In this document: positions 1 through 10,359 of the stretch, piece after piece
Layout: each line of letters opens with the position of its first letter
How positions within the stretch are numbered: position 1 is the first letter of the stretch
Source of the DNA: Labilithrix sp.
GTDB taxonomy: Bacteria; Myxococcota_A; Polyangia; Polyangiales; Polyangiaceae
Direction: 5' to 3'
DNA length: 64,000 nucleotides
Assembly (NCBI GenBank): GCA_019637225.1
Contig: JAHBWC010000008.1
Span: 62,001-126,000, forward strand
Notes under the pieces: generated by a model
Seen by the model: only the letters and a program-made list of their open reading frames with translations
What the model was told of the DNA's origin: nothing
Databases searched by the model: none
Position numbers and translations under genes: made by a program

Positions 1-571
1 GGATGCCGACGTGCACCTCGGTGGCCTTCACGAAGCGCTCGACGAGCGCGAAGCGATCGTGATCGAGTGCGCTCTCGAGGCCGGCCCTGAGCTCGCCCAG
101 ATCGTTCGCCATCGTGAGGCCGACGGACGAGCCCTCGCCGCGCGGCTTGACGATGACCGGGAAGCCGAAGCTCCCGTGCAGCGCCTCGAGCTCGAGGAGG
201 TCGGCCTCGGTCGCGACGTAGTACGGCGGCGTCGGGATGTTGTGGAGGCGAAACATCTCCTTCGCCTTCAGCTTGTCCATCGCGAGCGCCGAGCCGAGGA
301 CGCTCGAGCCGGTGTACGGGATGCCCATCATCTCGAGCATGCCCTGGATGCAGCCGTCCTCGCCGAGCCGACCATGAAGCGCGAGGAACGCGACGTCGAT
401 CGACGCCTCCCGCACCGCCTGATCGGCGGGCTTGCCCGCACCGAGGGCCACCCGGACCACGTCGTGGCCGCGCGACTCGAGCGCCTTCGCGACGCCCTCA
501 CCGGTGCGGAGGGAGATCTCCCGCTCCGCGCTCGTCCCGCCCATCAAGACCCCCACGCGCCGCTTGCTCAT
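1..571 (-). CDS. ddl: D-alanine--D-alanine ligase, N-terminal part (partial)
   Basis: This gene runs off the left edge, so only about the first 190 residues are present. Ddl joins two D-alanines with ATP in the cytoplasm to make the dipeptide for peptidoglycan precursors. The translation begins MSKRRVGVLMGGTSAERE, the classical Ddl N-terminus. It continues through the region with LALHGRLGEDG and the ATP-grasp lysine and loop in VIVKPRGEGSSVGL, near residues 140-153. The ATG at 571 is preceded by a GAGG sequence at suitable spacing. It lies downstream of the PP2C gene on the same strand, but 442 bases separate them. The family assignment is firm; the C-terminal catalytic half is outside the window. 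Confidence 0.93.
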   Translation of the reverse strand, partial: MSKRRVGVLMGGTSAEREISLRTGEGVAKALESRGHDVVRVALGAGKPADQAVREASIDVAFLALHGRLGEDGCIQGMLEMMGIPYTGSSVLGSALAMDKLKAKEMFRLHNIPTPPYYVATEADLLELEALHGSFGFPVIVKPRGEGSSVGLTMANDLGELRAGLESALDHDRFALVERFVKATEVHVGI

Positions 572-1013
572 CCGTGTTCACCTCGGGGTTTCTGCGGCTC
601 GGCGTTTCGCCGAACCTCGTCGACCTGCGTGGACGTCGCCCAGCACGCTGGACTCCGTCGCGTTCGGTTCTGGGAATCCAACTTCCGGGCCGCGTCCAAC
701 AGGCCGGAAAGACAAGGTCGCTGGTGTTCCCAGTGTGTCCCTCGAGACACGCCGGGCGGGTACTGCCAAGGTCGTTCGTCGGCGCGCGGCCCTGGGTAGA
801 GAGCACCGCGCAAGCTCGTTCTCACGTACCTAGGTCGAGGTCAAGAGGCCAAGTTTGTCGTCGAGGTCGCCGAAGCCCGCCGGGACAATCGCGCGCCCGT
901 GTACCGCTTCGACGCCTCCGTCGCGCGACGATGCCAGCTCCGGATCGCGCTCCGACCGCGGACGCCAGTCCGCAGCGCGGACGCCAGTCGGCAGCGTCCG
1001 CCGGAGCCGACCG
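572..1013. other. Intergenic region without a supported gene
   Basis: These 442 bases lie between ddl and the PP2C gene, both on the minus strand. Open frames here give arginine/proline-rich translations with no family character, and none has a convincing start. It probably holds the ddl promoter. The only structure seen is a 19-base tandem duplication at 958-995. Confidence 0.5.
958..995. repeat. 19-base tandem duplication
   Basis: Two adjacent 19-base copies (958-976 and 977-995) begin GCGGACGCCAGTC and differ at one position. They lie just downstream of the PP2C stop codon. No function can be read from them. Confidence 0.7.
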
Positions 1014-1793
1014 TCAGTCGATCTCGACGAGGATGGCGGTGATGTTGTCCTTGCCGCCGCGCTCGTTGGCGAGCGCGATGAACTTCTTCACGGCCTCTTC
1101 GCCCGTCAGCGCGACGATCGGCGCGATGTCGGAGTCGCGGAGGTAGCCGTGGAGGCCGTCGCTGCAGAGCAAGAAGCGATCGCCCGGCGCGAGCTTCACG
1201 AGCCCGGTGTCGACCTGGACGTAATCCCGGTTTCCGACCGCGCGCGTGATGACGTTCCTGTGAGGTGACTTCTTCGCTTCTTGCGGGGTGATGAGACCCT
1301 GCTTCAACTGCCACGCGATGAGCGTGTGATCTTCCGTCAGTTGTTCGACGGTGTCGCCCTGCACTCGGTAGATCCGGCTGTCGCCGACCTGCGCGGTGAC
1401 GGCGTACTCGCCGAGCACCAAGAGGGCGCTGAGCGTCGTGCCCATCCCCGTCTTGCCGCGGTCCATCTCGGCCATCGAGAAGACCATGTACGTCGCGGCC
1501 TGAATCGAGCTCTCCATGAGACGGCTCGCGGCGCGGACGTCCTCCTCGACGACGGGATCGGCGAGCTCGTGCAGGTTGCCGATGCCGCGCTTGACCATCC
1601 CGTAGACGGTCTCGACGGCCTCCTGACTCGCGATCTCACCGGCGGCGTGCCCGCCCATGCCGTCGCCGACGATGTAGAGGCCGAGCCGATCATCGAAGAA
1701 GAACGCGTCTTCGTTCGATTGGCGTTTTCGACCGACGTCAGAGAGACCGGTTCCGGTCCTACGGAGCGGGGGCTGGACTGGCTGGGTGCTCAT
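1014..1793 (-). CDS. PP2C-family serine/threonine protein phosphatase
   Basis: This 259-residue protein is a stand-alone bacterial PP2C (PrpC/Stp type). It removes phosphate from Ser/Thr residues, usually countering Hanks-type kinases in the cytoplasm. Metal-binding and core motifs are in order: NED near 27-29, GDGMGGH at 43-49, GMGTTLS near 117, GDSR at 137-140, SDG at 211-213 and KDNIT at 248-252. No membrane segment or extra domain is visible. I chose the ATG at 1793 because family members begin shortly before the conserved region. An in-frame ATG two codons upstream and a longer 278-residue form are possible. The gene is divergent from sctV across 349 bases. No kinase is adjacent; the nearest in the window is about 50 kb away. 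Confidence 0.9.
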   Translation of the reverse strand: MSTQPVQPPLRRTGTGLSDVGRKRQSNEDAFFFDDRLGLYIVGDGMGGHAAGEIASQEAVETVYGMVKRGIGNLHELADPVVEEDVRAASRLMESSIQAATYMVFSMAEMDRGKTGMGTTLSALLVLGEYAVTAQVGDSRIYRVQGDTVEQLTEDHTLIAWQLKQGLITPQEAKKSPHRNVITRAVGNRDYVQVDTGLVKLAPGDRFLLCSDGLHGYLRDSDIAPIVALTGEEAVKKFIALANERGGKDNITAILVEID

Positions 1794-2142
1794 CGCCATC
1801 GGCTTCGAGACAAGCGAAGCCCACATGATACCCGAGGAGCAGCCGGCCACACATCAAGAATCTTTGAGGCTTTTTGCCCGCAGCGTCGCTTTCACCCGAT
1901 ACCGGGCGCCCGCACCGGCTCGCCGCGGGTTATGGCGGATTTCCCGGAGAATCCGACGGCCCGTCCGCCTCCCCTGCGCGCCGAACGCCGTCGCCGGAGC
2001 TCGAGGCGGCCTGGCGAACGCACACGATTCGCCGGGCCGCCTCGTCGGAGGGGGCCCCGCTCTGGCCCAGATGAGATAGCGTCGAGCACGCGCGAGGGGG
2101 CGCGTTTCTCCCGCGCTCGGCGATCTTCGCGGAGATGCAGGA
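1794..2142. other. Divergent promoter region between PP2C gene and sctV
   Basis: These 349 bases separate two divergently read genes and should hold both promoters. I see no coding region with family character and no clear operator or sigma-70 hexamers. Confidence 0.4.
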
Positions 2143-4149
2143 ATGAACCGCTCGACACTCAAGCTTGGTGGTGCGCTCGGCGGCGGGAGCGCCCGCGCGG
2201 CGGGTCGGGGCCTCGGCGGCGCGGAGCTCGGGCTCGCGCTACTCGTCATCTCGGTCGTCGCGATGATGATCGTTCCGTTGCCGACGTGGCTGCTCGACGT
2301 CCTCATCGCGACGAACCTCTCGGTGTCGGTCGCGGTCCTGCTCGTCGTGCTCTACGTGCCGGACGCCCTCGCGATCGCGACCTTCCCGACGATCCTCCTC
2401 CTCACGACGCTCTTCCGCCTCGCGCTCAACGTCTCGTCGGTGCGCCTGATCCTGCTCCAGGCGAACGCCGGTGACGTGATCAAGGCGTTCGGGCAGTTCG
2501 TCGTCCGCGGCAACTACGTCGTCGGGGGCGTCATCTTCCTCGTCCTGACGATCATCCAGTTCATCGTCATCGCCAAGGGCTCCGAGCGCGTCGCCGAGGT
2601 GGGCGCGCGCTTCGTCCTCGACGCGATGCCCGGCAAGCAGATGGCGATCGACGCCGAGCTCCGGTCGGGCGCGATCGACGGCAACGAGGCCCGGCGCCGG
2701 CGCCGGATTCTGTCGAGAGAGAGTCAGTTCTACGGCTCGATGGACGGCGCCATGAAGTTCGTGAAGGGCGACGTCATCGCGTCGCTCGTCATCACGGTGG
2801 TGAACATCCTCGGCGGGCTCGCCATCGGCGTCGGCCAGAAGGGCATGCCCGCGGTCGACGCCCTCAAGCGCTACGGCCTCTTGACGATCGGCGACGGCCT
2901 CGTCTCGCAGATCCCCGCGCTCGTCCTGTCCACCGCCGCCGGCGTGCTCGTCACGCGCGTCGCGAGCGAGGACCCGGACACCCCGCTCGGCCAGGAGCTG
3001 GCGAGTCAGCTCTTCGGGATGCCGAAGGCGCTGCGCGTCGCGTCCGGCTTCGTCCTCTTGCTCGCGATCCTCCCCGGGCTACCGGCGGCGCCGTTCCTGG
3101 TGCTGGCGGCCGCGCTGTTCTTCATCGCCCGCTCCCGCGACCGCCAGATCGCGCGCGACGACCGCCGCGACGCGACCGAGCCCCGCCCGATCGCGCCCAC
3201 GGCGGGCGGCCGGCGGGCCGAGGCGCCGTTCGTCCCGATCGTCGTGCCCTGGAGCATCGAGGTGAGCGAGGACCTGGCCCCGGCGCTCGAGGACGCACCC
3301 GAGGACGAGCGCGTCGGCCTCCGCACGGAAGCCCTCGCGATGCGCGAGCTGCTCTTCTCGGAGCTCGGGGTGCCGCTCCCCTCGCCTCGCGTGCGGGTCG
3401 CGCCCGGCCTGCCGCCGCGCCACGCGGTGGTCTCGCTCTTCGAGGTCCCCGCGCGCGTCATGCCCGTGCCCGAAGGCACCTCCGACGCCGAGCTCGTCCG
3501 CGTCATCGGCGAGGCGACGAGCGAGCTCCTCCGCGGACGCGCCGCCGACTTCCTCGGCCTCGCGGAGACGCAGCGCCTGCTCGACGAGCTCGAGCAGTTC
3601 GCGCCCGCCACCGTGCGCAACGTCGTCCCGAAGCCGGTCTCGCTGACGCTCCTCACCGACGTGCTGCGCCGCCTGCTCGAGGAGCGGGTCTCGATCCGCG
3701 ATCTCCGCGCGATCCTCGAGGCGCTCGCGTTGCTCGCCGCCACGGAGAAGGATCCGCTGACGCTCACCGAGCTCGTCCGCGCCCAGCTGCGCCGCGCGCT
3801 CACGTTCAAGCTCACGCGCGGCGCGACGCACCTCGGCGTCGTCCTCGTCGATCCGACGATCGAGGACACGATCCGCCGAGCGATCCAGCGGACGCCCGCG
3901 GGCGCGTTCCTGACGCTCCCGCCGGCCGCCGCGCGCGACGTCATCGCCGCCCTCCGCCGCGCGGGCTCGGAGGCCGCCGCCGAGGCGCCCGGCGCCGTGG
4001 TGTTCCTCACGCAGCCGGACATCCGCCGCTTCATGCGGAAGCTCCTCGAGACCGAGGTGCCGGACGCGACGGTCGTGAGCTTCGCCGAGCTCCTCCCCGA
4101 GGTCACGCTCCGCCCGGTCGCGCGCGCGAACCTCGTCGGGATCGGCTGA
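2143..4149 (+). CDS. sctV: Type III secretion export gate protein (SctV/FlhA family)
   Basis: This 668-residue FHIPEP-family protein is the large export gate of type III secretion. It forms a nonameric ring in the inner membrane that hands substrates to the export channel. Residues about 30-330 form the multi-span membrane domain. The family signature region follows the second loop at about 145-190, with RFVLDAMPGKQMAIDAE. Residues about 355-668 form the cytosolic domain, including PKPVSLTLLTDVLRRLL and a C-terminal FLTQPDIRRFMRKLLE. The sequence resembles non-flagellar SctV at least as much as FlhA. A GGAG lies 8 bases before the ATG. No other secretion or flagellar gene is in the window, so this is a lone gate gene or a dispersed part of a system. 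It converges with the next gene. Confidence 0.9.
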   Translation: MNRSTLKLGGALGGGSARAAGRGLGGAELGLALLVISVVAMMIVPLPTWLLDVLIATNLSVSVAVLLVVLYVPDALAIATFPTILLLTTLFRLALNVSSVRLILLQANAGDVIKAFGQFVVRGNYVVGGVIFLVLTIIQFIVIAKGSERVAEVGARFVLDAMPGKQMAIDAELRSGAIDGNEARRRRRILSRESQFYGSMDGAMKFVKGDVIASLVITVVNILGGLAIGVGQKGMPAVDALKRYGLLTIGDGLVSQIPALVLSTAAGVLVTRVASEDPDTPLGQELASQLFGMPKALRVASGFVLLLAILPGLPAAPFLVLAAALFFIARSRDRQIARDDRRDATEPRPIAPTAGGRRAEAPFVPIVVPWSIEVSEDLAPALEDAPEDERVGLRTEALAMRELLFSELGVPLPSPRVRVAPGLPPRHAVVSLFEVPARVMPVPEGTSDAELVRVIGEATSELLRGRAADFLGLAETQRLLDELEQFAPATVRNVVPKPVSLTLLTDVLRRLLEERVSIRDLRAILEALALLAATEKDPLTLTELVRAQLRRALTFKLTRGATHLGVVLVDPTIEDTIRRAIQRTPAGAFLTLPPAAARDVIAALRRAGSEAAAEAPGAVVFLTQPDIRRFMRKLLETEVPDATVVSFAELLPEVTLRPVARANLVGIG

Positions 4150-4161
4150 TCGGCGCCGCGA

Positions 4162-4192
4162 CGCCCGCGAGCGACGAGCGGCCCCGCGGGCG
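4162..4192. terminator. Hairpin between convergent genes
   Basis: A perfect 8-base inverted repeat (CGCCCGCG at 4162-4169, CGCGGGCG at 4185-4192) with a 15-base loop lies between the stops of sctV and the gene on the other strand. It lacks a T tract, so it is a terminator only by position and structure. Confidence 0.4.
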
Positions 4193-4228
4193 ACGGCGTC
4201 GTCGCAGCCGCGACGACGCATCGCCGAG

Positions 4229-5218
4229 CTACATCTTCTGGCGCACCATCTTCCGCTGGACGATGCCGAGCCGGGCGACCATCTGCTTCGCCTCGCGCTC
4301 GAGCAGCGGGTGCACCTTCTTCTGCGGCGGGAGGAACATGCCGAGGAGGTGCGGGTTCACGTCGGCGAGCTTCTTCAGCGCGCGCGCGATCCCCTTGGTG
4401 TCGTTGACGGCGGCGTAGGCGAACGCACGCGCACGCCACATCTGGGCCTTCATCTCGGCGTGCTCGGGGGCGTCGGGGTTGAAGAGGTCGAGGGTGTCGA
4501 CCGCCTTCTGGCCCTGCCCGCTCCGCGCCCAGGCCTCGCCCGCGACCGCCGCGAACATCACGCGCGTCTTCGGCTCCTGCTGCTTGCCGAGCTCGAGCTT
4601 GTCGGCGAGCGCGCGCGCCTCGGCCGTCTCGCCGAGCGTGAGGTGGAGCATCGCGCGCATCGCGCGCACCTGACCGGCGATCGGGCCGAGCTCCTTGTCG
4701 ACGTTGACGCTCTCGAGCGTGGCGAGCGCGGCGCGGGGGTCCTCCTGCATCTGGAGCTGCGCCTTGGCGATGACCGCCTGCGTGTCGCCCTTCTTGAACT
4801 CCGTGTCGAGCCGCTCGAGCGCCTTCTTCCGCCCCTCTTCCGTGTCGGCGCCCTTCAAGATGGCGCCGAGCGCCTGAGTCTTCTTCACGTAGCGGTCGAG
4901 CCAGACCATGACGCCGATCGCGACGAGCGTCGCGACGCCCGCGACGGCCTTCGGGATGAAGCCCCCGACCGGAACGATGAACGCGATCACCCACACGACC
5001 GCGACGACGAGGCCGACGCGGACGTAGATCTTCTTGAGGTCGACCGGAGGACGGTCCTCCTGAGCCTTGCCGATCTCGGCGAGCTCCTTCTGGACCTCGG
5101 CGGCGCTCTTCTTCTTTTTCTTCGACTTCGCGGGCGGGGGGCGCGAGCTCGCCCGCGCGGCCGTCCCCTCGGCGTCGTCCTTCGCTCCTGCCTCGTCCTT
5201 GTCGCTCTCGGTGGCCAC
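4229..5218 (-). CDS. Membrane protein with TPR-like C-terminal domain, function unknown
   Basis: I do not recognise a named family for this 329-residue protein. It has a charged N-terminus with a lysine run (about residues 31-37). Two closely spaced membrane segments follow, at about 66-83 and 89-107. A long alpha-helical domain follows, with Ala/Leu-rich helix pairs resembling TPR units, for example near AVIAKAQLQMQEDPRAALATL. The helical domain probably mediates protein contacts. Whether it faces the cytoplasm depends on the hairpin topology, which would place both ends inside. It is read in the same direction as the AI-2E transporter upstream, with a 58-base gap, so the two may be co-transcribed. 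Confidence 0.75.
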   Translation of the reverse strand: MATESDKDEAGAKDDAEGTAARASSRPPPAKSKKKKKSAAEVQKELAEIGKAQEDRPPVDLKKIYVRVGLVVAVVWVIAFIVPVGGFIPKAVAGVATLVAIGVMVWLDRYVKKTQALGAILKGADTEEGRKKALERLDTEFKKGDTQAVIAKAQLQMQEDPRAALATLESVNVDKELGPIAGQVRAMRAMLHLTLGETAEARALADKLELGKQQEPKTRVMFAAVAGEAWARSGQGQKAVDTLDLFNPDAPEHAEMKAQMWRARAFAYAAVNDTKGIARALKKLADVNPHLLGMFLPPQKKVHPLLEREAKQMVARLGIVQRKMVRQKM

Positions 5219-5276
5219 GGCGCGTCCTTACCGCGACAGTCCGCGCCTGGCAAACCCTGCTGCCTCTCGGGCGCGC

Positions 5277-6611
5277 CTACGCCGGAGGCGGGGGCGGGAT
5301 GCTCCCGACGGGCTCGCTCGCCAGCTCGGGGTCCGCGGTCTGGATCTGCTGCCGAATGTGGATGAACACGCTCTGGGCGATCGACATGACCGGCACGGCG
5401 AGCAAGGCGCCGACGACGCCGAAGAAGTGCTCTCCCACGAGGAGCGAGAAGATGACGAGCAGCGGGTGAATCTTCGCGGCGTCGCCCATGATCTTCGGGT
5501 TCAGGAGGTTCGCCTCGAGCTGGTGGATCCCGATGATCCACACGAGTACGAAGACGCCCGTCCCGAACGACTGCGTCAGCCCGAGGAGCACCGCCGGGAT
5601 CGCGCTGATGATCGAGCCGAAGATCGGGATGAGGCTGAACACGGTCGCGATCAGCGCGAGCACCGGCCAGTACTTGAGGCCGACGATCGCGAAGCCGATG
5701 GCGCTGAGCACACCGTTGACGAGGCAGATGACGAGCTGGCCGCGGACGACCCCCGAGAGACCGCGGTCGATGCGCACGAGCAGCACCTGCCACGACGCGC
5801 GCGCCGACGGGCGGAGGAGCGACTCGAAGAAGCCGAGGATGCGCTCGCGCGTGAGGATGGAGTACGCCGCGAGCATCAGCGTCAGGCCGAAGATGAAGAA
5901 GAACCGGCTGACTCCCGCGATGATGTCGCGGCCGATCTTCACGATCTCGAGCGCGTTGTGCTGCGCGTACGCCACGCTCTTGCCGGCGATGTCGGCGACG
6001 AGCCTGTCGAGGTCGAACGCCTCGGCGCGCGGCTCGCGCATCGGCTCGATCGTGTAGCCGCCTCCCTTCGTCGGGTTGATCGCGAGCGGTCCCTCGATTT
6101 CGATGGCGAAAGAACCGTCGGCGCGCTGTCGCGCGACGATCGCCGGCGTGTCCTCCTGCCCGTCGCCGTCGCGATCCCGCTCGTGGTCGCGCTCGACCGC
6201 CTCGGGCTCTTTGCCCCCGAGCCCGAGCGCGCGGAGCCGCTGCTGGACCTCGGGCACCCACTCGGTCTTGATCGTCTTCGAGATGACCGGCAGCTCGCGG
6301 CGGAAGTTCGCGACTTCCTGCGCGACGCGCGGCGCCACGAGCCGCACGACGACCCCGAAGGAGCCGAGCACGACGACGTACACGAGGATGATCGCGAGCG
6401 CCCGCGGCACGCGCTTTCGCTCGACCCAGGCGACCGCCGGAGTGAGGACGTAGGCGATCACGAGCGCGAGCACGAACGGCAAGAGGACGGAGCGAGCCGC
6501 CACGAGCACGGCGACCGCGATCGCCGCGCTGACGGCGAGGAAGGTCGTGTGCCGCCGCCGCGCGCCGCGCGCGGTGTCCAAGATGAGCGGGGCCTCGGGC
6601 GACGGTTCCAT
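5277..6611 (-). CDS. AI-2E family transporter (PF01594-type membrane protein)
   Basis: This 444-residue integral membrane protein belongs to the AI-2E/TqsA/YdiK superfamily of putative exporters. Two membrane segments lie within residues about 22-95. A soluble loop follows, then a cluster of about six segments that includes GLVKYWP-like, IPIFGSIISAIPAVLLGL and the conserved NPKIMGDAAKIHPLLVI block. The loop (about 133-197) is unusually charged and contains an Asp/Glu/Arg-rich stretch with DRDGDGQED. The substrate cannot be deduced, since members include a sodium/proton antiporter and proposed signal exporters. The ATG at 6611 overlaps the TGA of the HIT gene in a TGATG junction, which fixes the start and implies translational coupling. 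The tail ends in proline-rich IPPPPPA. Confidence 0.88.
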   Translation of the reverse strand: MEPSPEAPLILDTARGARRRHTTFLAVSAAIAVAVLVAARSVLLPFVLALVIAYVLTPAVAWVERKRVPRALAIILVYVVVLGSFGVVVRLVAPRVAQEVANFRRELPVISKTIKTEWVPEVQQRLRALGLGGKEPEAVERDHERDRDGDGQEDTPAIVARQRADGSFAIEIEGPLAINPTKGGGYTIEPMREPRAEAFDLDRLVADIAGKSVAYAQHNALEIVKIGRDIIAGVSRFFFIFGLTLMLAAYSILTRERILGFFESLLRPSARASWQVLLVRIDRGLSGVVRGQLVICLVNGVLSAIGFAIVGLKYWPVLALIATVFSLIPIFGSIISAIPAVLLGLTQSFGTGVFVLVWIIGIHQLEANLLNPKIMGDAAKIHPLLVIFSLLVGEHFFGVVGALLAVPVMSIAQSVFIHIRQQIQTADPELASEPVGSIPPPPPA

Positions 6612-7162
6612 CAGCCGAGGCTTCCCCGGCTGTCCGTGGGCGCCGGGGCGCGCTGCCCCGGGAGATCGGCGAACGCCTGGTGGAGGCGCCGCCAGGCGTC
6701 GTCGAGGTACTCCGGCATCACGCGGACATCGGCGAGCACCGGCATGAAGTTCGTGTCGCCGGGCCATCGCGGCACGATGTGCCCGTGCAGGTGGTCGGCG
6801 ACGCCCGCGCCGGCGTCGGCGCCGAGGTTGAAGCCGACGTTCATGGCGGAGCAGCCCACCGCGCGACGGAGACGCTCGGCGCTGTCGCGAAGCAGCGTCA
6901 TCAGCGCGAGGTACTCCTCGCTCGACAGGTCGGACAGATCGCTCACGTGCCGGCGCGGCGTGACGAGCAGGTGCGACGGCGTGAACGGGTAGCGGTTCAG
7001 GCAGACGAACGCGTGCTCCTGGACGAGCAGGATCAGGTTCTCGCGGAAGCTCTCCTGGACGACAGGGTGCTCGCAGAGAAAACACGTGCCCTTCGCCCCC
7101 GCCGCCTTGTCCGAGCGGACGATGTACGGCATGCGCCACGGAGCCCAGAGCGGGGTCGCCAT
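6611..7162 (-). CDS. HIT-family nucleotide hydrolase/phosphorylase
   Basis: This 183-residue protein carries the histidine triad HLHGHIVP at about residues 124-131, which forms the nucleotide-binding catalytic site. It also has the N-terminal WAPWRMPYI and CFLC motifs (Cys27 and Cys30) typical of the diadenosine-tetraphosphate phosphorylase-like HIT branch. It probably cleaves dinucleoside polyphosphates or nucleotidyl conjugates in the cytoplasm. I placed the start at the ATG at 7162, since MATPLWAPWR matches the usual beginning; the open frame extends 22 codons further. Its stop overlaps the start of the AI-2E transporter gene (TGATG), so the two are co-expressed. Confidence 0.88.
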   Translation of the reverse strand: MATPLWAPWRMPYIVRSDKAAGAKGTCFLCEHPVVQESFRENLILLVQEHAFVCLNRYPFTPSHLLVTPRRHVSDLSDLSSEEYLALMTLLRDSAERLRRAVGCSAMNVGFNLGADAGAGVADHLHGHIVPRWPGDTNFMPVLADVRVMPEYLDDAWRRLHQAFADLPGQRAPAPTDSRGSLG

Positions 7163-7284
7163 CGCAGCGCACCATACACCAGCGCGAGCCAGGGTCGGAG
7201 CCCCGGGCGTCCGCGCGCGCCGCGGCACCGCTCGCGACGCCCGGTCGCCGCCGACGCGCCCCGCGACGGCATTCGAAATGCGAC

Positions 7285-7320
7285 GACGGCGGCTGCCTCC
7301 TTCCGGAAGCGGCCGCCGTC
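7285..7320 (-). terminator. Hairpin downstream of rpsA
   Basis: A 9-base perfect stem (GACGGCGGC at 7285-7293, GCCGCCGTC at 7312-7320) encloses a second self-complementary TTCCGGAA (7301-7308). It lies 37 bases past the rpsA stop and before the HIT gene, where a terminator is expected. No strong T run follows on the minus strand. Confidence 0.55.
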
Positions 7321-7356
7321 AGTCGGGTCTAGGTGCGAATCAGAGGCGAAGCGGGC

Positions 7357-9180
<1,824 letters not shown>

Positions 9181-9386
9181 GTGAATCTTGGATGAACCTC
9201 GTTTCGTCCACGCCGATGGTTCGGACGCGAACGCCTTCCTCCCCCAGGGAGTCGCGCGTTCCAGCGAGGAAAGCGCGGGTACCCGAAGGGGGCCGAGCGT
9301 TTAGCCCAGCGCCTCGGGGGAGTCAAAGGGCCGCGCTCACCCCGAAAACGCCGCCGATCCGGGGGCGCCGGGCGCGGGCCGCGCCG

Positions 9387-10337
9387 TCAGAAGCCGAAGT
9401 CGGCGCCGGAGGCGCTCGGGAGCTCTTCGAGGAGGCGCGGGGGCACGGCGACGCGGACGACGACGGTGTTCCCCTCGTAGGCGACCCTCGCGTCCTTGAG
9501 CCAGGCGGGCGCCGCGCCGCCCCGGCCGGCCGCGACGTCGTCCTTGGCGAGCTCGTCGATCAACCGCTTGACGTGCATCTCCGCCCACGCCGTCGCGTCG
9601 GCATCCGGGTACGAAAGCCCGACGACGAGGCCGCCCTTCCCCGGCTTCAGCGCGAAGGTCGCGCTCGAGAGCTTCTGCGTCACCGCGCCGTAGACCGGGT
9701 GCCGATCGAGCGCGTGCGCGAGCGGCCCGCCCACGCGCACCACCACGAGCGCGTCCGGATCGACCTCGGGCACGGGCCGCCCCCGCGGCGCCGCGAAGGC
9801 CTGCCGCGCGCGCTCGCGCGCGCCCCCGAGCGTCCCGACCCACGTGCGGTCGGGCAGGACGAAGAGCGCGCCGGCGTCGGCGCTCTTGCGGTCGTAGAGC
9901 TCGTACTCGACCGCGCGCGCGCGATCGCTCTTCGGGCGGAAGAGAACGTGGCCTTCGGCGTCCGTGATCTTCTGCGGATCGAGGCTCGCCGGCACGCCGC
10001 GGAGGACGAGGGCCGCGTCGAGGCCCTTGTTCAGCCCGACGATGATCTCCTCGGCCCCTTCGACCGCGCGCACCATCGTGTCGCCGCGCGCGATCCCGCG
10101 CGCCACGGCCGCGCGGACGAGCGCCTTGAAGAACGCGCCGTAGAGCCCGTCGCGTTTCATCGCCTGCGGGCGGATCACGGCGTAGAGATCGGGCGTGCCG
10201 TCGAAGGCGTCCGCCCACGCGGGAGCGCTCGCTCTCTTCGGCGCCGCCGCCGCCGGCGCGTCGCCGCCGCACGAGCATGTAGTCGCTGCGAGGACGAAGA
10301 GCGCGGCGACGTAGAGAGCCGCCGCGCGCCGTTTCAC
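9387..10337 (-). CDS. Predicted lipoprotein between cmk and rpsA, function unknown
   Basis: This 316-residue protein begins with MKRR, a hydrophobic stretch and a lipobox around TTCSCGG, so it should be a lipoprotein. The mature part starts with an Ala/Pro linker and then DLYAVIRPQAMKRDGLY. It has alternating beta and helical character with no catalytic motif I can name. Its layout resembles the lipoprotein at 14346-15299: a short linker, a first domain beginning with a hydrophobic strand and a D/R residue, and a long C-terminal domain ending near a repeated VxVxVxV strand. A 22-base gap follows cmk, so it is co-transcribed with the aroA-cmk genes. It may be an envelope protein unrelated to its neighbours. 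Confidence 0.75.
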   Translation of the reverse strand: MKRRAAALYVAALFVLAATTCSCGGDAPAAAAPKRASAPAWADAFDGTPDLYAVIRPQAMKRDGLYGAFFKALVRAAVARGIARGDTMVRAVEGAEEIIVGLNKGLDAALVLRGVPASLDPQKITDAEGHVLFRPKSDRARAVEYELYDRKSADAGALFVLPDRTWVGTLGGARERARQAFAAPRGRPVPEVDPDALVVVRVGGPLAHALDRHPVYGAVTQKLSSATFALKPGKGGLVVGLSYPDADATAWAEMHVKRLIDELAKDDVAAGRGGAAPAWLKDARVAYEGNTVVVRVAVPPRLLEELPSASGADFGF

Positions 10338-10359
10338 GGATGCCTCCGCCGCGCGCCCA

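Noticed and set aside
2143-4149. Considered as flagellar FlhA
   Set aside because: No flagellar genes are nearby and the sequence looks at least as close to SctV; a tree is needed to settle it.
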